This document shows positions 16,108 to 25,320 of a stretch of 64,000 bases of DNA, in pieces. Location: assembly GCA_016710885.1 (NCBI GenBank), contig JADJUC010000001.1, positions 1 through 64,000 of the forward strand, in the 5' to 3' direction. The notes beneath the pieces are model-generated. The model worked only from the letters and a program-made list of their open reading frames with translations. It was not told where the DNA came from and made no database searches. Origin of the DNA: Candidatus Proximibacter danicus. GTDB taxonomy: Bacteria; Pseudomonadota; Gammaproteobacteria; Burkholderiales; Rhodocyclaceae. The first letter of the stretch is position 1. Each line of letters opens with the position of its first letter. Made by a program: the position numbers and the translations under genes.

Positions 16108-17469
16108 ATGAGCGGTTCCTTTCCCCAGGAACTCATGCTGCTGGCCCTGCTCACTGTATTGGTCGTGGGCGCCCTGGCTGCACTGGTCGTCCGTGGACGC
16201 CGGCAACTTGAACAAGTCGAGCAACAGGCTGCTGTACGCGAACAACGTTATCGCAGCCTTTTCGAATCGTCGCTGGCCGGAATCGCGCTGTTTGCAGCCG
16301 ACGGTAAGCTGTTGGAATGGAATGTCAAGCTGACGACCCTGTTGGGGGCTGCGGAACCTGATGATGAGGCGACGGCAGGCTTGGTGCGCCCGGTCAAATG
16401 GCAGAATGAGGCTGCTGGCTTGGCCGTGCTTGCTCGCCGACAGACGCCGGGCGAACAAGTTGAGACCAGTTTCATCGCTCCCGACGGCATCCGCCGCTGG
16501 GTCAGTCTGCGCTACTGGCCGATGAACGGTAGTGACACGGGGCCGTTCTGGCTGCTGGTTCACGACGTTACCCGACGTCAGCAGACGCGCACCGTACTTA
16601 GGTTGGCTCAACAGGCTTATGCCAGTATTTCTGAAGCGATCATCATCACCGACGTCACAACGCGCATCGTTGAGGTGAATCCGGCTTTCGAGCGAATGAC
16701 CGGTTATACACGCGACGAAGCGATCGGCATGCGTTCATCCCTGCTGCGTTCGCCAAGGCACGATGCTGCATTTTTCGCTGGAATGTGGCGGGATCTGGAG
16801 AAAAACGGGCATTGGGTTGGTGAAATCTGGAATCAATGCCGCGACGGAGCGGTCATTCCCTGCTGGATGCACATCGACACGGTTAAAGACCCGAAAAGCA
16901 GCAACACCAGCCACTACGTCGGCGTCTTTTCGGACATCAGCGAACGCAAGACGGTCGAAGATCGCATCAGTTTCCTGGCGCATCACGATCCGCTTACCGG
17001 TCTCGCCAACCGCTTTTCGCTCGACGCCGTATTGCCGCAGTCGATTGCGCTGGCGCGGCGAAACGGACAGCGAGTCGCCCTTTTGTTTACCGATCTCGAT
17101 CACTTCAAGACGATCAACGATACGCTCGGCCATTCCGCGGGCGATCAGGTATTGATCGAAGTCGGGCGGCGCCTGATGCAAGTCGTGCGCGAATCGGATT
17201 TCCTCGCCCGTATCGGCGGCGACGAATTCGTCATCCTGCTCAATGAAGTTGACGGAAGCGACGACGCCTTGCGTGTTGCCAGCCAGATGATAGAAGCGCT
17301 GCGTCCCCCGATCCTTGCTGGCGGAATCGAAGTTTTCGTGACCCCAAGCATTGGCATCAGCCTGTTTCCTGAGGACGGGGATGAGGCCGCGACCCTCCTC
17401 GGCCATGCCGATCACGCCATGTATCGTGTCAAGACAGAAGGACGGACTGGCTATCGATTTCACTCGTAG
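16108..17469 (+). CDS. Membrane-anchored PAS-PAS diguanylate cyclase
   Basis: ATG 16108 gives 453 residues. One N-terminal membrane helix (LMLLALLTVLVVGALAALVV) is followed by a short coiled coil, then two PAS domains at about 45-165 and 170-290 (the second with FERMTGYTRDEAIG, then a PAC-like HYVGVFSDISERK). The GGDEF domain runs from about 295 with RIGGDEFVIL. An RESD inhibitory site (RxxD) precedes GGDEF, so product inhibition is likely. It makes c-di-GMP, opposing the co-transcribed HD-GYP protein. A terminator follows at 17529. Confidence 0.92.
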   Translation: MSGSFPQELMLLALLTVLVVGALAALVVRGRRQLEQVEQQAAVREQRYRSLFESSLAGIALFAADGKLLEWNVKLTTLLGAAEPDDEATAGLVRPVKWQNEAAGLAVLARRQTPGEQVETSFIAPDGIRRWVSLRYWPMNGSDTGPFWLLVHDVTRRQQTRTVLRLAQQAYASISEAIIITDVTTRIVEVNPAFERMTGYTRDEAIGMRSSLLRSPRHDAAFFAGMWRDLEKNGHWVGEIWNQCRDGAVIPCWMHIDTVKDPKSSNTSHYVGVFSDISERKTVEDRISFLAHHDPLTGLANRFSLDAVLPQSIALARRNGQRVALLFTDLDHFKTINDTLGHSAGDQVLIEVGRRLMQVVRESDFLARIGGDEFVILLNEVDGSDDALRVASQMIEALRPPILAGGIEVFVTPSIGISLFPEDGDEAATLLGHADHAMYRVKTEGRTGYRFHS

Positions 17470-17528
17470 CCGACCTTGTGCCGTCCTCATTTCGCTACCG
17501 GAGCCCGCTCAAACCACCCGGCAGCAAT

Positions 17529-17567
17529 AAAAAAGGCTGCTGACATCGCTGTCGGCAGCCTTTTTTT
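17529..17567. terminator. Bidirectional Rho-independent terminator
   Basis: A-run (17529-17534), GGCTGCTGAC (17535-17544), loop ATCGCT, GTCGGCAGCC (17551-17560), then seven T residues (17561-17567). The stem is 10 bp with one G-T pair. It lies between the convergent GGDEF and rhlE genes and can serve both strands. Confidence 0.9.
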
Positions 17568-17589
17568 GTCGGGGGACGACTAAAGCGTC

Positions 17590-19257
17590 TTAGCGATCCG
17601 TCCAGGTGCGACGCGGTGCGCCACCCGTGCGTGGCGCGGCGCTCTTGAATTCGCGGCGCGGGGCACCCGGATTGTGCGCCGGAGCGCCTTCTCGGCGATT
17701 ACTGAACGACTTGCCACGGCTGTCACCGTTGCTGTTGGCATGTGCGCGGGTCGGGTAATCGGCACGGTTGCCGAAGTTATCCGGACGCTTGTCAGCAGTC
17801 TCGGGGCGATTGCCGAAGTTATCCGGACGCTCCGCACGTTCTGCACGCTCGGGGCGATTGCCGTAACTCTCGCTACGTGGTGCGCCCTTGAAACCTTCGC
17901 TGCGCTTGGCGTAGCCATCGGTACGCGGCGCACCAGCGGGCTTGCCGTAACGCTTTTCACCATCGCGCGATGGTGCGGAACCCTTGTTGTCCCAGCTCCT
18001 GCTCTGCCCCGGCTTCCAGCCGGCCGGCTTGGCCTTGCGCGGTGCCGCCGAACGCTTTGCCTCGTGACCCGGAACGACTTCGACCGGAATCAGCTGCTTG
18101 GTGAAACGCTCGATGCGCTTCACATGAATGCCTTCAGCATGGTTGACCAGCGACACGGCAATGCCGCTGCGACCGGCACGACCCGTGCGGCCGATGCGGT
18201 GCACATAGTCTTCCGGGAACTTCGGCAGGTCATAGTTGAAGACGTGGGTAATGCCCGGCACGTCGATGCCGCGAGCGGCAACGTCGGTGGCGACCAGAAT
18301 GCGCACCTGGCCCTGGCGCATAGCGGTGAGGGTGCGGTTACGGGCTCCCTGATGCATGTCGCCATGCAGCGGTGCAGCGGCAAAACCGGCTTCGTTGAGC
18401 TGATAGGAAATGGTGTCGGCGTCGCGCTTGGTGGCGGTGAAAATCACTGCCTGGTCCATCGCGGCATCGCGCAACAAGTGGTCGAGCAGGCGATTTTTGT
18501 GCGCCAGGTCGTCGACAAAGTGCATCTTCTGTTCGATGTTTTCGTGCTTGGTTTGCGAACCGGCGATGCTGATCGTCATCGGCTCACGCGTGATGCGCTG
18601 TGCCATGCGACCAATTTCACCGTCCAGCGTCGCCGAGAAGAGCATGGTCTGGCGCGTAGCCGGCGTCGCGGCGATGATCGTTTCGATGTCTTCGATGAAG
18701 CCCATGTCGAGCATGCGGTCGGCTTCGTCGAGCACGAGAACCTGCAGTTGCGAGAAGTCGATCTTGCCCGAATTCATGTGATCGATCAGGCGCCCCGGCG
18801 TGGCAACGAGAATTTCCGGATTGCGCGACAGCAGTTGCATCTGCTTCGGGTACGGCATGCCGCCGAGAATCGAGACCGCCTTGATGCGGCGTAGGTGCAC
18901 GCCGTACTTGTCGGTGGCTGTGGTGACCTGCAGCGCGAGTTCGCGTGTCGGGGTCAGCACCAGCATTTTCGGTTGAGCTGGAGCGAAGCGCGGGCGTTCG
19001 CCACGGGCACGCGTGGCCTGGCGTTCCTGGTTCGGGGTCTTGGCTGCTGGCGCCGCTTCAAGCGAGGCAAATTTGTGCAGGGCCGGCAGCACGAAGGCGG
19101 CGGTCTTGCCCGAACCGGTCTGCGAGGAAACCAGCAGGTCGCGGCCTTCGAGGGCAGCGGGAATGGCTTGCGCTTGAACGGAAGTCGGTACGGTATAGCC
19201 CGCGTCAACGAGCGCTTTCAGGACGGCCGGGTGAAGGCCAATTTCTTCAAACGTCAT
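17590..19257 (-). CDS. rhlE: DEAD-box RNA helicase, RhlE type, with long basic tail
   Basis: ATG 19257 (MTFEEIGLHPAVLKAL) gives 555 residues. All helicase motifs are present: Q motif PTSVQAQAIP, I SSQTGSGKT, Ia PTRELALQV, Ib ATPGRL, II VLDEADRM, III SATLD, V ARGIDVPG and VI HRIGRTGRAG. After residue 380 or so there is a long low-complexity basic tail rich in Arg, Gly, Asn and Pro, with repeated RPDNFGNR units, probably an RNA-binding extension. An insertion of Pro/Arg residues lies between motifs I and Ia. It unwinds RNA in ribosome assembly or cold response. 375 bp of non-coding DNA lie upstream. Confidence 0.93.
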   Translation of the reverse strand: MTFEEIGLHPAVLKALVDAGYTVPTSVQAQAIPAALEGRDLLVSSQTGSGKTAAFVLPALHKFASLEAAPAAKTPNQERQATRARGERPRFAPAQPKMLVLTPTRELALQVTTATDKYGVHLRRIKAVSILGGMPYPKQMQLLSRNPEILVATPGRLIDHMNSGKIDFSQLQVLVLDEADRMLDMGFIEDIETIIAATPATRQTMLFSATLDGEIGRMAQRITREPMTISIAGSQTKHENIEQKMHFVDDLAHKNRLLDHLLRDAAMDQAVIFTATKRDADTISYQLNEAGFAAAPLHGDMHQGARNRTLTAMRQGQVRILVATDVAARGIDVPGITHVFNYDLPKFPEDYVHRIGRTGRAGRSGIAVSLVNHAEGIHVKRIERFTKQLIPVEVVPGHEAKRSAAPRKAKPAGWKPGQSRSWDNKGSAPSRDGEKRYGKPAGAPRTDGYAKRSEGFKGAPRSESYGNRPERAERAERPDNFGNRPETADKRPDNFGNRADYPTRAHANSNGDSRGKSFSNRREGAPAHNPGAPRREFKSAAPRTGGAPRRTWTDR

Positions 19258-19632
19258 CAGTTTCTTTCGTAAAAACAGGTGCGCGCGTCTTTCCGGCAGG
19301 AAAAACACGGACGCAATAAATGCAGCGCCAACCTACGAAATTGCTTGAAAACTCAGGGAAATGGATATTTCTGCGAGATTTCGGCACGAAAGCTTTGTGC
19401 CGTTGCGGCGCCATGTGTTGCGGCACCAAAGGGGCAGGAAGGCTTTGTCGTTCTTATAGTTCAGGTTTGCGATGCGCGTTTGTGCAGGTATTTGCTGCAA
19501 TGCACAAGGCGCGCATTGTACCGACGCGATTCTCGCTTGTCCACTCTTTCTGCCCGACAACATACCAAGGAGCCGGCTACACTGATTCATGGCAGACGAG
19601 CTCGCGGTCCGCATCGGCAGGAGGTTTGGATC
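19258..19632. other. Non-coding gap between divergent rhlE and fumC, with a palindrome
   Basis: No convincing gene lies in these 375 bases. The main feature is a near-perfect palindrome at 19382-19402, CGGCAC-GAAAGCTTT-GTGCCG, which could bind a dimeric regulator or fold in the long rhlE leader. Long structured leaders are common for cold-inducible RNA helicase genes, but nothing here proves that. A GAGG-type ribosome binding site for fumC ends the gap. Confidence 0.5.
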
Positions 19633-21042
19633 ATGACTGACCGTTTCAGAACCGAATACGATTCCTTCGGCCCGATATCCGTACCCACCACTGCCTTGTG
19701 GGGGGCGCAGACGCAGCGCTCACTCGAGCATTTTGCCATCTCGACGGAAACTATGCCGGAGGCACTGCTCCATGCCCTCGCCCTGATCAAGCGCGCCTGC
19801 GCCATCAGCAACCATTCACTGGGATTGCTCGATGAGTACAAAGCCGGCGCCATTGCGACAGCAGCGGAGGAAGTGTTGAGTGGAAAGCACTCAACGGCCT
19901 TCCCCCTCTCGATCTGGCAAACGGGTTCGGGTACTCAGACCAACATGAACATGAACGAGGTGCTGGCCAACCGCGCTTCCGAACTGCTTGGCGGGCGGCG
20001 CGGACCTGAGCGCCTTGTTCATCCCAATGACGAGGTCAATCTCGGGCAGTCGTCCAACGACATTTTTCCGACGGCGATGCATGTTGCGGCCGTAACGGCG
20101 ATGCATGCTGAACTTTTGCCGGCATTGAGAAACCTGCGGCAGGTGCTGGTCGCCAAATCGAACGAGTTCGAAGCAATCATCAAGATCGGCCGCACCCACC
20201 TGCAGGATGCGACGCCCCTGACGCTGGGACAGGAGGTGTCCGGGTGGGCTGCACAACTGGCGCATGCCGAACAGGCGATTGCCGCCAGTCTGCCGGCCCT
20301 TTGCGAGCTGGCGGTGGGCGGTACCGCTGTTGGCACGGGCCTCAATACCGATCCCGACTTCGGCCAGCGGGTCGCCGCCGAACTGGCAAGGGCGACATCA
20401 CTGCCATTCAAGACGGCCGACAACAAGTTCGCTGCACTGGCGGCACATGACGCGCTGGTTGGTGCGCATGGCGCCTTGAAGATGCTGGCAACGGCACTGA
20501 TGAAAATCGCCAACGACATCCGTTGGCTGGCGTCCGGCCCGAGATGCGGGCTGGGTGAGCTGTCGATTCCGGAAAACGAGCCGGGTAGCTCGATCATGCC
20601 GGGCAAGGTTAATCCGACTCAGTGCGAGGCGCTGACGATGTTGTGCTGTCAGGTTTTCGGCAACGACGTGGCGATAACTATCGGCGGCGCTTCCGGCAAT
20701 TTTGAACTCAACGTGTTCAAACCGCTGATCGCTCACAATTTTCTGCAGAGCGTCCGCTTGTTGGCGGATGGCATGCAGAGCTTCGAATTGCATTGTGCGC
20801 GCGGCATCACCGCCAACCGGGAGCGCATCTCGGAATTGCTCGAACAGTCCCTGATGCTGGTGACGACACTCACCCCCCACATCGGCTACGACCGCTCCGC
20901 CGAGATCGCCAAGCATGCGCACAAGGCCGGTTGCAGCCTGCGAGATGCGGCACTGGCGCTGGGTTATGTCGCTGCTGAGAACTTCGACCGGTGGGTCACC
21001 GCAAAAAACATGGTGCCCGGCTACGAACCCTTCGTGGATTGA
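19633..21042 (+). CDS. fumC: Class II fumarate hydratase
   Basis: ATG 19633 lies 8 bases after AGGAGG and gives 469 residues. TALWGAQTQRSLEHF, the SGTQTNMNMNEV active-site region, GQSSNDIFPTAMH, KIGRTHLQDATP and the fumarase signature GSSIMPGKVNP are all present. It is the iron-independent enzyme interconverting fumarate and malate in the TCA cycle. The frame is open further upstream but without family similarity. Convergent with guaA. Confidence 0.95.
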   Translation: MTDRFRTEYDSFGPISVPTTALWGAQTQRSLEHFAISTETMPEALLHALALIKRACAISNHSLGLLDEYKAGAIATAAEEVLSGKHSTAFPLSIWQTGSGTQTNMNMNEVLANRASELLGGRRGPERLVHPNDEVNLGQSSNDIFPTAMHVAAVTAMHAELLPALRNLRQVLVAKSNEFEAIIKIGRTHLQDATPLTLGQEVSGWAAQLAHAEQAIAASLPALCELAVGGTAVGTGLNTDPDFGQRVAAELARATSLPFKTADNKFAALAAHDALVGAHGALKMLATALMKIANDIRWLASGPRCGLGELSIPENEPGSSIMPGKVNPTQCEALTMLCCQVFGNDVAITIGGASGNFELNVFKPLIAHNFLQSVRLLADGMQSFELHCARGITANRERISELLEQSLMLVTTLTPHIGYDRSAEIAKHAHKAGCSLRDAALALGYVAAENFDRWVTAKNMVPGYEPFVD

Positions 21043-21082
21043 TTCGAAATCGGGCTAATGGGTATTCAACTGCCCGACTCGG

Positions 21083-22646
21083 TTATTCCCATTCGATAGT
21101 TGCCGGCGGCTTGCCAGAGATGTCATAGACCACGCGGTTGATACCCCTGACCTCGTTGATGATCCGGTTCGAGACCTTGCCCAGCAGACTGTGCGGCAGC
21201 TCGGCCCAATGCGCGGTCATGAAGTCCTGGGTTTCGACAGCACGCAGCGCGACGACATATTCGTAGGTGCGGCCATCGCCCATGACGCCAACCGACTTCA
21301 CCGGCAGGAAAACGGCAAAGGCCTGGCTGGTCTTCTCGTACCAACCCGCAGCGCGCAGCTCGTCGATGAAAATGGCGTCGGCACGGCGCAGCAGGTCGGC
21401 GAACTCCTTCTTCACTTCACCGAGGATGCGAACGCCGAGGCCCGGGCCGGGGAACGGGTGGCGATAGACCATGTCATGCGGCAGACCGAGGGCAATTCCC
21501 AGTTCGCGCACTTCGTCCTTGAACAGTTCGCGAAGCGGTTCGAGCAGCTTGAGCTTCAGGGTATCCGGCAGGCCGCCGACGTTGTGATGGCTCTTGATGG
21601 CATGCGCCTTGCCGGTCTTGGCACCGGCTGATTCAATCACATCCGGGTAGATGGTGCCCTGCGCCAGCCATTTGGCGTTCGGGCTTGGCACTTTCAGCCT
21701 GGAAGACCTCGACGAATTCGCGGCCGATGATCTTGCGCTTCTGTTCCGGGTCGGAGACGTCCTTGAGGTGGCCCATGAACTGTTCAGTCGCATCGACATG
21801 GATGACCTTGACGCCAAGGCTGCGGGCAAAGGTCTGCATCACCTGCTCGCCTTCATTGAGGCGCAGCAGCCCGTTATCGACGAAGACGCAGGTCAGCTGG
21901 TCGCCGATGGCGCGGTGCAGGAGCGCTGCAACCACCGAGGAGTCGACGCCGCCGGAAAGGCCGAGGATCACCTCCTCCTTGCCGACCTGCGCGCGCACCT
22001 TCTCGATCGCTTCATTGACGTAGTCCGGCATGTTCCAGTCGTGGCCACAACCGCAGATCTCATGCACGAAGCGAGCGAACATCTCCTTGCCCTTGATCGT
22101 GTGCGTCACTTCCGGATGGAACTGGACGGCGTAGAACTTGCGCACTTCGTCAGCCATGCCGGCGATCGGGCAGGATTCGCTGCTGGCGATGACCTTGAAG
22201 CCGGCCGGCAGCTCGGTCACCTTGTCGCCGTGGCTCATCCAGACGTCGAGCAGGCCGTGGCCCTCGGCGTTGCTGCGATCCTGGATGCCCTTGAACAGTT
22301 CGGAATGGCCACGGGCGCGGATTTCGGCATAGCCGAATTCTCGCTTGCCGGAGCTTTCGACCTTGCCCCCCAACTGCTGGGCCATGGTTTGCATGCCGTA
22401 GCAGATGCCCAGTACCGGCACACCCAGCTCGAAAACCACCTGCGGCGCCTTCCAGTCCTGCGCCTCATAGACCGAATTCGGACCGCCGGAGAGGATGATG
22501 CCCTGCGGTTTGAAATCGCGGATGAACTGCTCGGAAACGTCGAACGGGTGCATCTCGCAATACACCTGCTGTTCGCGCACGCGGCGGGCGATCAGTTGCG
22601 AAACCTGGGAACCGAAGTCGAGGATGAGGATTTTCTGATGAGCCAT
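21083..22646 (-). pseudogene. guaA: GMP synthase, split by one frameshift
   Basis: The N-terminal part from ATG 22646 has the class I glutaminase domain (GICYGMQTMAQQLGG with nucleophilic Cys, FHPEVTH) and the ATP pyrophosphatase loop (LGLSGGVDSSV). At about 21683 the frame breaks within EVFQAESAK. The expected PNAKWLAQGTIYPDVIESAG continues in another frame through PFPGPGLGVR to the C-terminal PPATIEWE. The span of 1564 bp is one base over a codon multiple, so one base was gained or two lost. GMP synthase is normally needed for guanine nucleotide synthesis, so a sequencing error is the likeliest reason. It lies 61 bp downstream of guaB in the usual order. Confidence 0.9.
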
Positions 22647-22667
22647 TTGCTAAGCCTTGAATGAACA

Positions 22668-22689
22668 AGGGCGGCTAAATAGCCGCCCT
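22668..22689 (-). terminator. Strong hairpin between guaB and guaA
   Basis: AGGGCGGCT (22668-22676) and AGCCGCCCT (22681-22689) form a perfect 9-bp GC-rich stem with a 4-base loop. On the transcribed strand it is followed by TTGTTC, a poor U-tract. It may partly terminate or protect guaB mRNA ends. Confidence 0.5.
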
Positions 22690-22706
22690 GGTGGATACGA
22701 GGAAGA

Positions 22707-24053
22707 TCAGTCGATATGGTAGTTCGGCGCTTCTTTGGTGATCTGCACGTCGTGGACATGCGACTCGCGCACGCCGGCCGAGGTGATCTCGACAAACTCG
22801 GCGCGGTCGTGCATCTGGTCGATGCTCGAACAGCCGAGGTAGCCCATCGAGGAACGCAGGCCACCCATCAACTGGTGAATGACAGCCAGTGCCGTGCCCT
22901 TGTAGGGAACGCGGCCTTCGATGCCTTCAGGAACGAGCTTGTCGACGTTGGCGGTGTTGTCCTGGAAATAGCGGTCGGCAGCACCGGCCGCCATGGCACC
23001 GATCGAACCCATGCCACGGTAGGACTTGTAGGAACGCCCCTGGAACAGCTCGACTTCGCCCGGCGCTTCCTCGGTACCGGCCAGCAGGCCGCCGAGCATG
23101 ACGCAATTGGCACCAGCGGCGATGGCCTTGGCGATATCGCCCGAATAGCGGATACCGCCGTCGGCAATCAGCGGCACACCCGTGCCCTTGAGGGCTTCGG
23201 CCACGTTGTTGACGGCGCTGATCTGCGGCACGCCGACACCGGCAACGATGCGCGTGGTGCAGATCGAGCCGGGGCCGATGCCGACCTTGACGCCATCGGC
23301 GCCCATGTCCATCAGCGCCTTGGCAGCCGAGGCGGTGGCAATGTTGCCGCCAATGACTTCAACATTCGGGAAGGTGCGCTTGACCCAGCGGACACGGTCC
23401 AGCACACCCTGCGAATGACCGTGTGCGGTATCGACAACAATCACGTCCACGCCGGCTTCGGCCAGCAACTCAGCGCGTTCCTCGGTGCCGGCACCGACGC
23501 CGATGGCAGCACCGACCAGCAGGCGGCCGTGCTTGTCCTTGGCGGCATCCGGGTGTTCGGTGGATTTGAGGATATCCTTGACGGTCATCAGGCCGCGCAG
23601 CTCGAAGGCGTCATTGACCACCAGTACGCGCTCGAGGCGATTCTTGTGCATCAGCGCCTTGGCTTCTTCGGAGGTACAGCCCTCCTTTACCGTAATCAGG
23701 CGCTCGCGCGGTGTCATGATGTTGCCAACCGGCTGATCCAGGTTGACCTCAAAGCGCAGGTCGCGGTTGGTGACGATGCCGACAACCAGCTTCCCCTCCA
23801 GCACCGGCAGGCCGGAAATCTTGTGCATGCGCGTCAGCGCAAGCACATCGCGTACCGTCATCGTCGGCGTGATGGTGATCGGGTCCTTCAGAACACCAGA
23901 CTCGAAACGCTTCACCTTCGATACCTCGGCCGCCTGGGTGCGGGGCTTGAGGTTCTTGTGCACGATACCGATGCCCCCCTCTTGCGCCAGCGCAATAGCC
24001 AGACGGGCTTCGGTCACGGTATCCATGGCAGCGGATACCAGCGGCAGATTCAT
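22707..24053 (-). pseudogene. guaB: IMP dehydrogenase, N-terminus missing
   Basis: 448 residues remain from an internal Met (MNLPLVSAAMDTVTEA), whereas the family is about 486-490 residues and normally has about 39 more (including the ALTFDDVLL segment) before this point. The rest is complete: two CBS modules around residues 60-175, the catalytic GIGPGSICTTR loop, GGIRYSGDIAKA, the flap RSYKSYRGMGS and the C-terminal tail. It converts IMP to XMP. The sequence upstream of the junction belongs to a different gene on the other strand (see 24048-24449), so a deletion or misassembly removed the 5' ends of both genes and the shared promoter. Confidence 0.9.
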
Positions 24054-24449
24054 TACAAGGATGCGTCGGGGAAAACGGTGATTTCCGACCGTCCGCCTCC
24101 CGGCGGCGCGAGCAAGGCACGAACCGTCTCCAGCGAGGCGGCTTCGGAGACCAAGGCTCCCACAGAAAGCGCTGCTTCAGCGCCGAAGACTGGCGCCGAT
24201 CGCGAGCTTGAATTCAAGAAGCGCCAGCAGGCGCAGAAGGAAGCCGACGACAAGGCGCAGAAGGAAGCCGCTGACAAGGCCGCGCGCAAGGAAGACTGCG
24301 AAAGGGCCCGGCGGCAACTGGCCGCGCTGGAGTCCGGAGAGCGTCTGGCTACCCGTGATGACAAAGGTGAGCGAGTTTTTATTGAAGACAGCGCACGCGC
24401 TGCTGAAACCGACCGTGCCCGAAAATTTATTGCAGAAAATTGCAAGTGA
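24048..24449 (+). pseudogene. DUF4124-type protein, 5' end missing
   Basis: The remaining part reads IHYKDASGKTVISDRPPPGG, the second half of a DUF4124 domain, then a linker and a Lys/Ala/Glu-rich coiled coil (ELEFKKRQQAQKEADDKAQK) ending KFIAENCK. Family members begin with a signal peptide and about 20 residues that are absent here. No start codon or ribosome binding site is present, because the sequence runs directly into truncated guaB on the opposite strand. The family is periplasmic and of unknown function. Confidence 0.75.
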
Positions 24450-24491
24450 GCCGGGGCTGAACGCCACACGCCGCTAGCCCTCAGCCCCTCT

Positions 24492-24803
24492 CTACTCCGT
24501 GCCGGCTTCCTCGCCGGCACCTTTCTTCATCACTTTCCCCTCTGCCGCACGCTGTTTGCGCACCTCCTTCGGGTCGGCGATCAAGGGCCGGTAGATCTCG
24601 ACCCGGTCGCGGTCGCGCAAGACGGCATCGATTTTCGCCAGCTTGGCGTAGATGCCGAACTTGTTCTTCTTGACATCGATTTCCGGGTGTTTTTCCAGCA
24701 AACCCGAAGCCTCAAGCGCCTGCATCACGGTGCTTCCTTCCGCCAGATCCAGCGACACGATTTCGGATTTTTCGGGGAGGGCGTAGATGACTTCAACTTT
24801 CAT
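24492..24803 (-). CDS. ratB: RnfH/RatB ubiquitin-like family protein
   Basis: This 103-residue protein has the RnfH-type beta-grasp fold: MKVEVIYALPEKSEIVSLDL, ALEASGLL, IGVYAK-like FGIYAKLA and DRVEIYRPL. The C-terminal tail is basic. RatB is encoded with RatA as a conserved pair of uncertain role. Its start overlaps the ratA stop by 4 bp. Confidence 0.88.
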   Translation of the reverse strand: MKVEVIYALPEKSEIVSLDLAEGSTVMQALEASGLLEKHPEIDVKKNKFGIYAKLAKIDAVLRDRDRVEIYRPLIADPKEVRKQRAAEGKVMKKGAGEEAGTE

Positions 24804-25249
24804 GCAGTGGCTCCATAAACTTGTGCGGCCCGTTTGACGAAGGCATCGACGAAGCTGTTGGCGATATGGCTGAACACGGGGCCGATGACCTTCTCGAACA
24901 TGCGGCTGGAAAACTCGTAGGCCAGTTCAAACTCGATCTTGCAGGCGGTGTCGGACAAAGGCTTGAAGCGCCACATCCCTTCAAGCCGACGAAACGGGCC
25001 ATCGACCAGGCGGATCTTCATCCACATTGGCGACGCCTGCGATTCCTTCTCGTTTGCGGTCGTGAAGTGCGATTTGACGCTGTGGTAATTGATGAACAAG
25101 GTCGCCGCTGTCTTGTGTGCATCACGAAACTTGACCTCGGTCCGGCTGCACCATGGCAGGAACTGCGGGTAGTCCTCGACGTGGTCGACCAACGCGAACA
25201 TCTGTGGCGCGGAATACGCGATCAGCACTGATTTTTCGACCAAGGCCAT
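24800..25249 (-). CDS. ratA: RatA/COQ10-like START-domain protein
   Basis: This is 149 residues with the polyketide-cyclase/START fold typical of RatA: ALVEKSVLIAYSAPQMFALV, YPQFLPWC and the C-terminal amphipathic helix (DAFVKRAAQVYG). RatA of E. coli was described as inhibiting 70S association. The family is also related to COQ10 lipid-binding proteins. Divergent from smpB, the classical arrangement, with 71 bp between. Confidence 0.9.
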   Translation of the reverse strand: MALVEKSVLIAYSAPQMFALVDHVEDYPQFLPWCSRTEVKFRDAHKTAATLFINYHSVKSHFTTANEKESQASPMWMKIRLVDGPFRRLEGMWRFKPLSDTACKIEFELAYEFSSRMFEKVIGPVFSHIANSFVDAFVKRAAQVYGATA

Positions 25250-25320
25250 CGCCCGTCAAACCCCGTGAATCCTGTAGAATGGCGCATTTTAGCGCGCATT
25301 GACGGGAAATCCGAAGGGTC

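Noticed and set aside
14754..16154. Minus-strand 466-residue reading frame
   Set aside because: It is antisense to the HD-GYP regulator and has no domain or ribosome binding site.
22716..24047. Long plus-strand frame continuous with the DUF4124 fragment
   Set aside because: Its first 440 residues are the antisense of guaB. Only the part from about 24048 has real protein features; the joining is a product of the deletion junction.
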